Shown here piece after piece: positions 26,301 through 37,761 of a DNA stretch of 64,000 nt. The stretch comes from Limnanthes douglasii subsp. nivea. Taxonomy: Eukaryota; Streptophyta; Magnoliopsida; Brassicales; Limnanthaceae. The stretch covers positions 88,500,334 to 88,564,333 of the forward strand of contig JAUPFV010000004.1 of assembly GCA_036936605.1 (NCBI GenBank), written 5' to 3'. Numbering within the stretch: the first letter of the stretch is position 1; every line of letters begins with the position of its first letter. The position numbers and the translations under genes were made by a program. A model generated the notes under the pieces. It was not told where the DNA came from. It made no database searches and was given only the letters and a program-made list of their open reading frames with translations.

Positions 26301-28678
26301 ATGTCTAAACCAAAAGTTTGCATTTTCAAACTTGGTACGGAGACAAGTATTGTTCCGTTGTCCGAATTTGTAGACTTCGAGTCATTTCAACAGTACGTTG
26401 AGCAAACATGGCAAGGACTTGTTAGAGGAAACTACAGCATAACGTACTCTTGCGGTGGTCAGAGTAATTGTATTTTTAATAAGGAGACCGATTTCATCGG
26501 GTTGGAATGTTACCTCGATGTTGAGCGTTTGAAGAGTGTGTCATTTCTTATCCAAGAATATGTTGCTGATAAAGGCTCCGCCGTTAAACGTAAACAACCC
26601 GTTCAACTGTTCGAAGAATCCGATCACATACAACGAACCAGCGGTGAAAGCAGTACCTGTTTGGCCATTACAACCCCGAAAAAAAGACATCTAGCTACAG
26701 CGGGATGGGCTGAAGCTATCATCGGTGTTGGACAGTCATTTCCAGACGGTGCTCAAGGTCTGAGGTTATCCTTATCCCGTTATGCATTAGAGAACGGTTT
26801 TGCGTTTAGGTACATGCACAATACCTTTAACAAGATCACCGTTTATTGTGTAAACAAAGATTCGGATGGCTGCAAATGGAGGCTTTACGCTTCTGTCGAT
26901 TGTAAGACCGGTTTGATGACAATTAAAAGATTTTTCAGTACCCACACGTGCAGTCCCGTATTCACTAAGAAGAAAAGCCGGCATCTGTCCTCCGATTTGA
27001 TTGCTGATGAAATTCACGATTCTCTACGAAACAGCCATTCTTTAACAGCTAAGACTATACAGTCCACCATCAAGCAAGACTACGGTTTAGACGTTTCATA
27101 TCGTCTATCTTGGAATGCGTTGGAGAAGGCCCGTCGCGCTGTGTTTGGAGATAGCAATACCTCTTTCGGATTGCTAAAACCATACTTCAAGAGGCTACAG
27201 AGTCGTGACATCACTACGGACTGTCGTCTGGATTTGGCTCCCGGCAATGTTTTCCGTCGCTGTTTTATAGCATTTGGGGCGTGTCTTCAGGGTTTCCATT
27301 CATGCCGCCCTTTGCTGTATGTTGACGGAACCCACCTGACAGGGAAGCACGGGGGCGTGTTGCTTTCAGCAGTGGCAAAAGATGGAAACAACGGTCAGTA
27401 TATGTCTCAATATACGTTTGATCTGATAAATAAGCATACATAGTTTGCGATTTAATAACACTGTCTGATAGTTTGTATTACATGCTTTGATATTTTAGTT
27501 ATTACTGATTGCTATCTTGGTAGGCATTGTTTGCTAGATTTGGTTACACAGACTGCGATTTGTTAACTATTTCACAATCGAACAAAACATCGTTCTGTTA
27601 ATGTAGTTCTGTTTTTAAACGTATTTTCCATCCCAGGTCTTTTCCCCGTTGCTTTTGGTATATGTGGTAGTGAAGACTCGGACAACTGGTTCTGGTTTCT
27701 GGAAACTTTAAAACCTCATCTGCTAGGGCGGCAGATAACTTTCATTTCAGACCGCCATGCTGGTATTATTAGCGCTGTCGCAATTCTTTATCCTACTGAC
27801 TACCACGCTTATTGCATCTTCCATCTTGTTCAGAACTTGAAAAAGCTCTTGAACACACTAACAGAGTCTACAAACAAGACATGCTAGCGATGTTTAAGAA
27901 CTGTGCTTATGCCCCTACGGTTGATCTTTTTAATGAACGTTATGGTCAGTGGTTGCGCCAAGGCGGTAATCGTATTGAAAACTTCGTCAGGAATCTTGCC
28001 CCAGAAAAATGGGCTCAGGCATATGTGAAAGGCAAACGGTATGGGGCTATGGCATCAACAGCTGTTGAATCGTTCAATGGCCAGATTAAGAAGTTGTGCC
28101 ATCTGCCTATAGTCGAATTAATCGACCGGATTAGAGCTCTTCTGATGACTCAAATGTCTCGACGTTTAGGAGAAGGCCAAAGTTGGAACACCCAATTGTG
28201 CCCCGAGTTTGACAAGATGTTCAAAGATAATGTACAATCCGGTCGGACATGGTTAGTTCGCAAGTCTTCTGCGGCTTATTTTGAGGTTTTATCGGACCCA
28301 GTCATGGTTGTCAACATACTGGATTTCAAATGCACATGCGGCTCTTGGCAGCAAGAATGTTTCCCTTGCGCTCATGCGTTGGCTGTAATTGCATCTATAA
28401 ACGAGGATCCTATGACGTTGGTCGAGCCGTTTTTCACTACACAAAATTTCCTGTCCAGCTATTCATTTAACATACCCGCTATAACGGAGTTTGGTGAATC
28501 CAGTAGCGCAGATTGTGATGGAGAGCCCTTGGTGCTGCCCCCTAACGTGAAAAGACGACCCGGTCGTCCGAGGAAGAAGCGTATTCCATCAAGAGGCGAA
28601 ATTTCCAGCAGCCAGTCCCGTTGTGGTCGCTGTTTCAAATCTGGCCATAATAGGAGGTCATGTGATGCTCCGTTCTAA
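26301..28678 (+). pseudogene. mudrA: mudrA-type Mutator transposase (one intron; single-base frameshift in exon 2)
   Basis: Cuts and joins the element's DNA. ATG at 26301 (MSKPKVCIFK). Exon 1 is 26301-27393 and the intron 27394-27636 (GTCAGT...TCCCAG), joining NNG to LFPVAFGICG; exon 2 ends at 28678. Residues about 145-220 form the MuDR zinc region (YCVNKDSDGCKW...FSTHTC). The DDE triad is visible: VDGTHL (Asp342), ISDRHAG near 27750, and STAVESFNGQ near 28055. A SWIM zinc finger (CTCGSWQQECFPCAH, near 28335), an RPGRPRKKR AT-hook and a CCHC knuckle (CGRCFKSGHNRRSC) follow. The exon lengths sum to 3n+2, and the frame changes near the A-run at 27839-27843, which fits loss of one A. A 5'-leader intron at about 25574-26292 (CAG/GTGAGT...TTCAG) is possible. 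Confidence 0.9.
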
Positions 28679-29649
28679 ACATTATTAACCTACTTTTTCG
28701 TAACATTTTACATATCAAAGATAAGCACTCCTTATCTTTTGACGTCTGTTTTGTACAATTTTAACATTTACATGTTCCATTTCTGTTTCTTATCCCCTAT
28801 GATATCTATTCACATGTACATTGCTATCTTTGGTGATATACTACGATAGCGACTCTTATAACCATTGATAGATTCTAGATATTGCATCTGACAGATACAT
28901 CAAACCTATGTTTTTTGTTTCGGTTTAGATCCATCTGATGCTTTGCTCACATTAGTTATACTTGTACTTCAAATTATTCATGCCATGTTCATCTCAAATA
29001 TAAGCACTTCTTCTATTTCCACTTATGTTTAGTCCCCTGAAAGAATTGACATGTTCATCTCAAAGATAAATCCATCTGACATGCCTTTACATCTAACAGA
29101 TACATCAAAGTATGTTACTTACATTTCTTTCGATGTACATCCATCTAACGGTACCTTTCGACTTATGTTTTTTTACACTTTTAATATTGACATGTAACCT
29201 GTCTGTTTGGTTCAGACTGTGATATCTATTAACGGCTACATTGCTATACACGATGTTGTACTATGATAGACAGAATATGAAGCACTGATATATCGTCGCT
29301 TCTACATCTGACAGATACATAATTTTATGTTTTCTTACGTCCGATATGTTACTAGTCATACATTGCGATTTTGTTATATAACTGAAGTAAAAACTGCTTT
29401 CCTCAACTGCAACATATCTTATTATATCATACTGAGAAAAGCCATAGAACTGAAAATTCATTCAAACGCTAACATTAAAAACAGTGACTGGCTACATATA
29501 GTCCAAATACCCCAGCCCCCCCCCCCAAAAATAACACTTCTGCACAGGGTTGGTGCAAGTTACAGTCCACAAAAAAAGATAAACATACGTTAAAAACACC
29601 AAAACAGAAACAAACAGGGACATGAAACTACATCTAGAAACCTTATAAC
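28679..29649. other. MULE spacer 3' of mudrA
   Basis: AT-rich, no gene. It has two 27-nt motifs (28800, 29220), repeated ACATCTGACAGATACAT-like phrases (near 28880 and 29304) and a run of nine C at 29517-29525. Confidence 0.6.
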
Positions 29650-30051
29650 CTAATCGGAGTCGTCTCCATTAGAGCCCTCGTCCTCTTCTTCTTCTTCGTC
29701 TTCTCCTTCTTCTTCTTCATCTTCAACTTCATCATCATCGTCAGAGGCCTCATCGTCTGCCTCTTCATCTTCATCATCGTCTTCCTCATCCCAAAATGGG
29801 TTAATGCTCTTACACCTCTTCCTTTTTGGCACCTTCTCATCGTCAGAAAGATACCAGTCTTCCATGGACCAAGAGTCCCATGAACCATACTGGTCTTCCT
29901 GTTCGTCAGACCAGACAGACCATGCATCTTCTTCGTCGGAGGAGTACTCCGACGTCGTCGTGTGCTTGTAGGCCTTCTCGCATGAGTAGTAGTCAGAGGA
30001 CCAGGCGTCGTCGCTGCTGTGGTGTGGGGAGAAGGGTGATGAAGGAGCCAT
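29650..30051 (-). CDS. Small acidic protein of the MULE (133 aa)
   Basis: The ATG at 30051 is in a good context (CCATGG on the genomic strand). The N-terminal half is Ser/Tyr/Trp/Asp-rich (SSDDAWSSDYYSCEKAYKHT). The middle has a basic patch, KVPKRKRCKS, and the last 45 residues are almost all Asp and Glu. It has no membrane segment and no domain I recognise. A minus-strand TATAAATA lies 100 bases upstream of the ATG. It sits between mudrA and the Ulp1-like gene and is unlike either. A nuclear chaperone-like or DNA-mimic role would suit the composition but is speculation. Maize Mutator has a second gene, mudrB, but no similarity to it is evident. Low-complexity ORFs of this kind can also arise by chance, although the TATA box and clean start argue for a gene. 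Confidence 0.6.
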   Translation of the reverse strand: MAPSSPFSPHHSSDDAWSSDYYSCEKAYKHTTTSEYSSDEEDAWSVWSDEQEDQYGSWDSWSMEDWYLSDDEKVPKRKRCKSINPFWDEEDDDEDEEADDEASDDDDEVEDEEEEGEDEEEEEDEGSNGDDSD

Positions 30052-30150
30052 GGTTGGAGGAGCAGGCGTTTCAACTTAGGGTATACTTTCTGGGTTTTTT
30101 TTTTTCCTTTACTTGTGAGTTTGTGAGTAATAGGTTGTCATATGCCCCTC

Positions 30151-30158
30151 TATTTATA
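30151..30158 (-). promoter_or_regulatory. TATA box of the acidic MULE ORF
   Basis: Minus-strand TATAAATA, 100 bases upstream of the ATG at 30051, followed by GAGGGGCATATGAC. Confidence 0.6.
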
Positions 30159-31070
30159 GCAAAACCCAGCTTCCAATGCTGAGTCCCCTTAAGCAACCAT
30201 ATTTTCTTTCACAACTTTAATGGCACACGTTCATTAAATGAATGTAATCATTCTTCTTCATCTACCCAATGTCTTTTCAATTTCAAACTAACCAATGGTT
30301 TGAACACATTAATGTAGTACTGAGTAATGTGTGTGGTTAACAGTCCTTTCAACAAATTAATTGCATTTATCTACCAATAACCATGTTGTGCAGTCCATAT
30401 ATTTTAATTTTGTGCATCACCAACCTGTTATGTGATATTTGCGAGTAATTCTGAATGGTAGATAAATGATATTAAAAATTTAAAACCTTAATGGTATATC
30501 TATTTTTTCTGAACGATATCTAAAACTATACTTTATGGTTCGTAACAAAAAATTTCATAAATTATGATATGTTTCGTACTGCGATATTTTATTGAACCAC
30601 CCCAGATAGATTTTTCCTTAACCCCAGATAGACATTTTGGTGAACATTGATAGTTTATCTTATATTTGCAATATTGATATTTTCGAACAGTGGATCATTA
30701 TTAATGTTGATTTTGTGTACAGATGCTTGCGTGGTGCTTTCTGGAGTGGCTATAGATTGAAGCAATTGTCATTGCTAATACGTTTCAATATACATATTGG
30801 ACTGACTAATATGTATACATATTTTGCGATCAAATCAGACTGTCTGATATTTTGTATTATATACTATGGTATTTCAGGTATTCCTGATTGCTAGCTTTGG
30901 AGGCTATTTCAGATAGCTTAATTTAAACAGACTTTCCTTTGATAACTTTTTCACAGCCTACTGCATCAAGTAAAAAGTGCTTTTACATGTAAATTTCAGT
31001 CTACAAACATAAATCATAGATGCTAATTTATGCGAAATATACAAATTGGTACCAAAATGCCAGTTACATA
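30159..31070. other. MULE spacer between the acidic ORF and the Ulp1-like gene
   Basis: AT-rich, no gene supported. It contains two overlapping near matches to the 27-nt motif at 30845 and 30867. Confidence 0.6.
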
Positions 31071-34000
31071 CTACCAACGTCTGTTTGTGTTACAATCATT
31101 CAAAAAATGTTTGAATATTTTAGCTCTTGTTACTGCCGGCATTTCATCACCATATTGCCCTCCAACAAACCCGTTTGTAATTATATCTTCTACGTATTTG
31201 CAAACAAAAACACCGCAGTCGTAGCTGCCCCTCTTTTGCTGTGGGATGTTTAACATGGTCTTAATTTTGTACCCACCTTTAACATGCGGTATATATTTCT
31301 TCTTCATGCAATAGGCCAGCTGCATTGATAGATACAGTAGCAGTCATTGATATGCATTACTATACTGTTTGCTAGATATAATGTTCCAAATAGCTAGATC
31401 TGCAATCAACATAGTTTACTTGGAATTTAGATTCCTTACCAGACCATCGGCTGTGTTTCTTGTCTTATCGGGAATGAATTTGCTCCACGGCAGCATTGGG
31501 TTGTAGCTTCTTGCAGCCCCATTCTCCATGTCTATGACCAGGAGCGTCCAGTGGTTCACACCATCCGTGTTTACAGTACAGAGGGGGACGAATGCAACAT
31601 ATGTGTCGCTCGGCATTGTCTCAAAAACATTGTCCACAATGGCAGACATATCTCCCTTGTTAGCCAGTGTCCCCTGTAAATTTGAGACATTAATACAGGA
31701 AGTAGATGTACCTAATATAAAACCAATAATCCCATGGGAACTTACAGTTGCAATCCCAGATATTTGAATGGCGTTGGCAGGAAATGAATACTTATTATCA
31801 AACCCTTTCATAGGGACTTTGAAATCTGAATCCTTTAACAGCTTATATATCCAAGCATCTATTACCTATCAGAACACAATTACAATCCCAAGTCAGTTGA
31901 GCAACCAACAGCTTATTGGTTGACACAATGATAGTTTCTTCAATTACTAATGATAGATGTATATAGACAAGTTGGTAGACGTAGAATTACACTACGATAT
32001 ATAGATCCTAATATATTTTTACCTTGAAGTCCAGTTGAGTTTCGTTAGGAAGTTCCATTAACTCTGTCACACTTACGGAAAGCCTGTAAGAGAACTCTGA
32101 TGTTGGCAAGTACCACACTTCTGGATCTTCCTGGGTCTCTACCTTTTTCAGTTTCAGCACTTTCTCGTACTCACTTAGATCGATAAGTTCTGTTGTCTGT
32201 GTCTGGAACGGCCAAGCTACAACTTCAGTTTGCTGTTGTTGAACCTGCGTCGGAGTAAGTAAGTTGAACCCAGGCATGTCATCAATGGGTACCTAAAAAA
32301 AAAGCAGCATGGTGGTAAACTGTTAACAATACAGTTTAAAAGTTTATGGAGAATACCAAATATCTACTTACCTCAACGTCCGTTTGTTCTTCCTCGATGG
32401 AGTCCAGTGTACGTCTCTTCTCGTTTGAAGTTTCAACAGCCTTGTCAACTTCAGCGTAAAATGATTGGGTGCAGTCTATGAAGCTATCGTCAACCAACGC
32501 TGTAACCGACTTGACAATAAGACCCTTCGATGCTGCTTTCTGTTGTTCTGGTGTTGCGTACGAAGATGGCTCAACCTGTGACACTTTCTCGATCTTCTCT
32601 GCGGAATGATCTACTCTGTTGGAAATTTCTATCACCTTTAATGGAGACAGAGCTTGCGATAGCTGTTCGCACTTTGCAGCTGTTCCGGTGCCAGTGAATA
32701 GAACTAAGCTAGAGTTTCGTGTGTCTTCAGGCTCCGCTGTTTCGACTTCCTAAAAACATACGATTGAAAACCATTCATTGCGAGATTAACTATCAATCAT
32801 GTATGATATTCAAATACAACGTTAAAATCCACTTACATTGTGAGAGACATGTTCCGAAACCACTGGTTCGGTTGCTGCTATCTCCAACAATGTAGTTGCT
32901 ACTACTATGTCATCTTCTCCTTTGTCCTCACCGATGATCGCTGCCTTCTTTCCTTCATCGACGGCTTTTGGCGACTCGTTCAACTGTCGTTCCATTGTTT
33001 TCGTTATATCGTTGGATTCTTCGTCCATCAAATCATTTCTATCCACCACCAGCTGCTGTTGTTCAACCTCGTCGTTTCCGACTCCAGGTCCCTGTGCAGG
33101 TACCAAAACTATATTCTGCGCACCGGCAGCATGAGTTAGGGGTGGTATTTCTTCTGCCACATCCCCTTCCCCATTACCAGCGTCACAAACACTTGTGGTA
33201 GTCCCTTTTGGCTTCCTAAACACATCGACAGCAACAGCATCATGCGTAGTACTCTCTTCCATTGGTTCAACACGGTTTTCGGATTGAACACCCCCTCCAT
33301 CAACTTCTTCTTTGTCTTCCTCCGACCAATGTTTTTCTTTTTGCTTTGCTTTGTCAATCTTCTCTTGTTCTTCTGTTTTATCCTCCCCATCAACGCCGTC
33401 TTCTTCCGTTGCTTTGTCCGACTCAGTTACTACATGCCTCCGAGTTCTTTTGTAAACCAGTGTTTCCTTAACCACCTTCTCAGCAGCCCGTGCATCTAAG
33501 GTTTCAGTAGCATCCTCATCATAGCGGCAAAATGGCGATGATAAGGTCAACAGTAGTTGTTGATCCTCGCCATCCTCTCTTGAGTCGACCATCTCCAGCT
33601 TTTCTTTAAGGTGCTCCAAATCTTTCTTCAATCTTTCAACCTGATTCAAACGACCATACGGAATTGTTACATTATTTACAGCACTGATAGTTACAGAATA
33701 CTTTATTGATAGACAAGTTCATTTCAACAACCATACAGATGTTAGTAGTACTTAGAAGGCATGGTAGCACTAACCTCTTCGTTTCTTTCATCAAGGCATG
33801 TTTTAAGCCTCTTGTTCTCAACTTTCAACCGCCGCAACCGGCTCCTTTTTTTCAGTTTTTTGCTGTCGCGCAGTACCGACTGCGACAGCACTCCAAAACT
33901 AGGAATCATACTAGACCTACGTTTTTTCCGGTTCCTCAACCTCTCCCCTTTGTTTTTACCAACTATTGCCTTCCTCTCCACAATGAACTCCCCCAACGTA

Positions 34001-35640
34001 ACATCATCTTCAACCTCAATCATTGAATGTCTTGTCTTCTTCCTACCAGCTCCGTCATCTTCCTTGCTTATCAAACTTCTGTTCGCAACAGATTTCTTTC
34101 TTTTCCTACTCCTCTCTTCGCTTGGTTCCCCAGCCCCTTCCCACCTTAACCGCGAATCATTTACTCCATAAACAAAACATTCTGATGCTGTAAACACCAA
34201 CTCCCCGCCGACAACCTATGAGATACATTATAATGTTCATTTAGCAGCAAAATATTATAATCATCACTGATATATGTATCATACTACTACGATATATCTA
34301 CTATACCACAACATACCTCGTCGTCCCTGAGCTCACCGACCATCTGGATCATTTCGAATGTGGACTCCTTGCCCTCTAGCCCCCACCACTTGTAACATCT
34401 AGGTATTATGGAAGGCCTTGGTATGTCGACATTTATAGAAATATGCTCCATAAGAAACGGCTGCACAGAACATAACTAACTATTAAAAAAAACATTTTCC
34501 TAACAGACAGGCTGATCATAACTAGCTATACTTACAAAAAGCAAAGCAACGCATCCGATAACTCTTGAAGGATGCCCGGCCTTAATACATTTGTCCAGCG
34601 ATTTGTGAAGCTTATCCAAGATTGCTCCAGACCAGTCATAGTCGTTTATCTTGTCAAGATTCTCCACGTAGAAGATTGCTGTCCAACCGATTACATCGCC
34701 CGACACTGAAAAGAAAAGTGTCGAGCATATGAAAAGTATCAGTAGCCTAGCCACATCGCTCGCTTCATCCTCCCCTCCTTCTCTAACTGCTTTCTCGATT
34801 GCTTCCTACAAAAACATCCAAAATCATAACAACAATACAGACAGAACAATTAAAGGCATCCACAACTAATAAGACATTAGATATATGATTGCATACATAC
34901 CATAGCTGTTTCTAAACATACTCTGATATCTATACACGTTTACATTGCTACCTATATTGCTACCCTCTGATATTTATTACAATCCAAATTGCTATGTATC
35001 TTAACATCATATAAATTAGGTCTAACTGGACAGTTCCTTTAAATGTTACACTATCTGTGATATGTTAGTGTTCATACTTTGCTATTAACAGCAATCTATT
35101 TATAGTTATGTGAAAATGTCCCTGGATTTCATGAACCAGAACACCCTGCAGTATGAACTACAAAACAACTACATTCAAACATACTGTATTTACCTTTATT
35201 AACGCGTTTGACACTGATTTGTCGTTCGTTGGCCCGCTTCTCCTCGTCCTTGGACTCAAGAAATATTTCTTCATCAAAGTCGAATCTAATTCTGCTCCCT
35301 CGGAGTAACGAGCGATAAATCCACCTGATTTGCTCATCGGCATCTCTTCGTTACCGTGTCTCAGGCCAAAGATTGCCTGAACGTCTTTCTTCGTCAGCCT
35401 TACACGCTTTTGTCCAATCTTGAAAGCCTTCCATCTGACGTCGTATAAACCACAGATCGCCTCTATAAGGTGGTGGAACTTTTTAAGCTTCAGAGTTTCG
35501 TTCCTCAAGTCGTATGAGGTTTTGAGGAATGTGTAAAAAGGTGTTCCGCGAGCAGCCTCGATGTGTTCGGCTTTGATGATATCTCGTCTGAGGACGTTGA
35601 TTATGCCAACCAATCTAGAGCGGTAGAATACTCCTGTCAT
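31071..35640 (-). CDS. Ulp1-like (C48) cysteine protease gene of the MULE, ten exons, about 1118 aa
   Basis: Exons by splice sites: 35640-35194, 34805-34536, 34460-34317, 34215-33775, 33640-32837, 32749-32372, 32292-32023, 31865-31746, 31673-31440 and 31319-31071. Every exon is a multiple of three, all introns are GT-AG and phase 0, and no stop interrupts the frame. Exon 1 (KKFHHLIEAICGLYDVRWKA) resembles the N-terminal domain of plant transposon-borne Ulp1 proteins. Exons 4-6 are acidic, basic and low-complexity, with a possible nuclear signal (RKRKKS). Exons 9-10 are the C48 peptidase: NHWTLLVIDMENG supplies His, and QQKRGSYDCGVFVCKY supplies the oxyanion Gln and nucleophile Cys. The usual catalytic Asp appears as Asn in SYNPMLP. 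Family role: cleavage of SUMO or related modifiers. Activity here is uncertain because of that Asn. The start at 35640 is the first in-frame ATG of exon 1; a leader exon upstream is likely. Confidence 0.88.
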
Positions 35641-36294
35641 TTTAACCTGTCAACGTTCACATAATAAGGTAGTTAGTAATCAACATGGTAACTAAAACAA
35701 TAATACTAAGCAGCCACTACATTATGAAGATTCGTATAAGTGACCTGAAACTTATACTTATCCCCTAGACCTGCTGTCTTACATGTAAACTACTACCACA
35801 CCCTGATATATAATACAATATACATTGCTACCTGTATGACGATACCTGCATACACTAACAACATTTGGAACAGCATCCCTATAGCTGTTACACAAGATCT
35901 ATAACGTTAACGATCAGCGTCATAAACCTGATAGTTGTACTGATAGATAATAGAGCCCATATTGCTAGACATACACCAACACTTCCCAAACTCACAGTGC
36001 TTAAAACATCAACCTCACAATGCTAAAAACATCAGCATGACAATGCTTAAAACCCCAGACTCACAATGATTACAACAAACCATCCTCACTACCAATACAA
36101 CTATCAAGTAACGTTGTCCAGTCCAGCAACAGCAACAAATGACCTTACGATTCTACCGGAGTGTTACACATAATACAGCATCGACTATCCTTGTGTTCGA
36201 AAACCTCAACAGAAACGCATAAGAATCGAACACATACCTGATTTCGTTTGACGGCGACTGTTCCGTTCGACGGACACTTCGTCGCAGTTGGATT

Positions 36295-36532
36295 CTCGCC
36301 GGTTGTGTTTCCAAATATCGAACCAGAGAAAGAGACAGTTGTGGTGCGCCTGTAGTTGCCTGATACAAGGAATAGAGACAAAAAAACTGGTTATTTGTCG
36401 CCGGTTTTTTGCCGGCCGATGTCAGAATCATCGGAGGAGGCATACCTGAATGCTGCTTGCTAGTCGCCGGTGGTTCTCCGGTAGGGGGCAACAAAATCGG
36501 AAGAGAAACAGGTTCAGTCGTGGTTCGCCGGT
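36295..36532 (-). promoter_or_regulatory. Right subterminal array of TCGCCGGT motifs
   Basis: TCGCCGGT-type sites at 36295, 36397, 36463 and 36524, inverted relative to the left array. They lie upstream of the Ulp1-like gene, so they could also be part of its promoter or leader. Confidence 0.55.
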
Positions 36533-36776
36533 ACGTAACCTTCTAAAAATGGCTTTTGGTTTCGCTCTCGTAAAACGTGTTTCTCTCTCCTAAAATTTGG
36601 AAATGTGAAAGTGGGGGGAAATTGGAACCTAAAAGTCAGATTAGAAGGTGAAAATAAGTGGGTTTCAAGGAAAAAACCCCTTTTATACCCTAGAGGGTAT
36701 AATTGTCCAAAATGTGGCTTTAGGTAGTTTATGAAACTAGTCCAAAAACGGGTACCATCTTGGTATTTGATACTTG

Positions 36777-36802
36777 AGAAGGTATTTAGGGGTACTTTTC
36801 TC
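36777..36802 (-). repeat. Right terminal inverted repeat of the MULE
   Basis: Read from the outside on the minus strand it is GAGAAAAGTACCCCTAAATA, next to the right TSD copy. Confidence 0.75.
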
Positions 36803-36811
36803 TTTGTTTAA

Positions 36812-37600
36812 TTCTTTATATTGTTTCTGTATCTAATAATTAAAAGCGAATGTGAAATGGACTTACCCAATGGATAAACCAGCCCAATAATTTAAATGAC
36901 GCCCAATTGTTTAGTAAATCAGCCATGAACCGAAACAGAGCCCTTCAATTCATATTTAGATTTCGAATAAGACCAATTTTTTCAGCGTATCACTCAGCAT
37001 GAGCTGCCTCACCTTCCCAACACTATATCTCTTTTTTCTCTTCCAAATGATCCTCAGTTATTGTTAAAGTTTTGTTTAAAAATTTAAAAAAAGGTTATCA
37101 CGAGTATTATCACTGACTAAAATGAAATTGTTGTTCATTGAATAATTCAATAAATTAATATTTCTACGATTACATTCAACACATATTAATAGTTTGACTG
37201 AATCAAATATCATGTATGATTAGTTCTTCACGGAATTTCTTCCGCTTAATAAATCGTGGATGTATGATGTATCGGTAGATAATATAAGAAGTTAATATTA
37301 TTTTATTATTTTCACAATCGAAGAATATATTAAAGAATATATTAGAGGTAAAACCACCGACTTCGTTTTTTTATAGAAACTTATTATTTATAAAAATAAT
37401 AATAATATTGTAGGACAAATTAATTCTAAATTTATCAATGATGTACCAAGACCGATGTTGAAAATTTCTTTAATATACCAATCTTGTTTCCATTTCATCG
37501 ATCCATTATTCGAATTATCATTTTTGTTACAGTACTTGGCACATGAATAATATAAATAGATTTTGAATAGATTTAGCATATAAGAGAATAATATAAATAT
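36812..37600. repeat. Old duplicated segment 3' of the peroxidase gene (pairs with 23225-23880)
   Basis: Collinear similarity to 23225-23880 begins immediately at the MULE insertion site, and a little of it (AACTAATTTG) lies on the other side of the MULE at 24970. No gene. The rest, to 37761, is AT-rich spacer. Confidence 0.75.
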
Positions 37601-37761
37601 GCTATGAATAGATTTGGCATATAATTTAATAGATCAACTTTTGATCATATATTTGATTTTTAAGTGCACCTTACAAGAATCACCTCTCTCAAGTAATGCG
37701 AGAAAGTTATAATTACGTTACAAGCTTGCGCCGGAAGTAACAAAAGACAAACTGATTATTA

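Larger units (their letters stand above)
25887..35967 (+). repeat. Dispersed 27-nt bipartite motif TGATAK-N15-TTGCTA, non-coding parts of the MULE only
   Basis: Twelve exact matches begin at 26065, 26126, 26187, 27488, 28800, 29220, 31348, 34924, 34968, 35058, 35804 and 35941. Near matches of the same length begin at 25887, 25950, 27465, 30845 and 30867. All lie in the mudrA leader, introns, spacers or Ulp1 leader, and all are on the plus strand. The first three are exactly 61 bases apart. The middle 15 bases vary, so these are not simple copies of one satellite. Confidence 0.8.
24985..36802. mobile_element. Mutator-like DNA transposon with mudrA, an Ulp1-like gene and an acidic ORF (Kaonashi-like MULE)
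   Basis: An 11,818-bp element flanked by a perfect 9-bp TSD, TTTGTTTAA (24976-24984 and 36803-36811), the length expected for Mutator. Its terminal inverted repeats are short and diverged (GGGAAATGACACACTAAGTA against GAGAAAAGTACCCCTAAATA), and both ends carry subterminal ACCGGCGAC-type motifs in inverted orientation. mudrA is on the plus strand; the Ulp1-like gene and a 133-codon acidic ORF are on the minus strand. Mutator elements carrying Ulp1-like genes are known in plants as Kaonashi elements. It interrupts an old duplicated stretch that resumes at 36812. Confidence 0.93.

Noticed and set aside
29517..29525. Poly-C run as a regulatory element
   Set aside because: An isolated homopolymer in spacer DNA with no supporting context; possibly a length artefact.
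29826..30182. Plus-strand ORF over the acidic protein gene
   Set aside because: Reverse complement of an Asp/Glu-rich coding region; the minus-strand ORF has the better start and a TATA box.
32840..34171. Plus-strand ORFs rich in Phe, Ser and Cys
   Set aside because: Antisense shadows of the low-complexity exons of the Ulp1-like gene.
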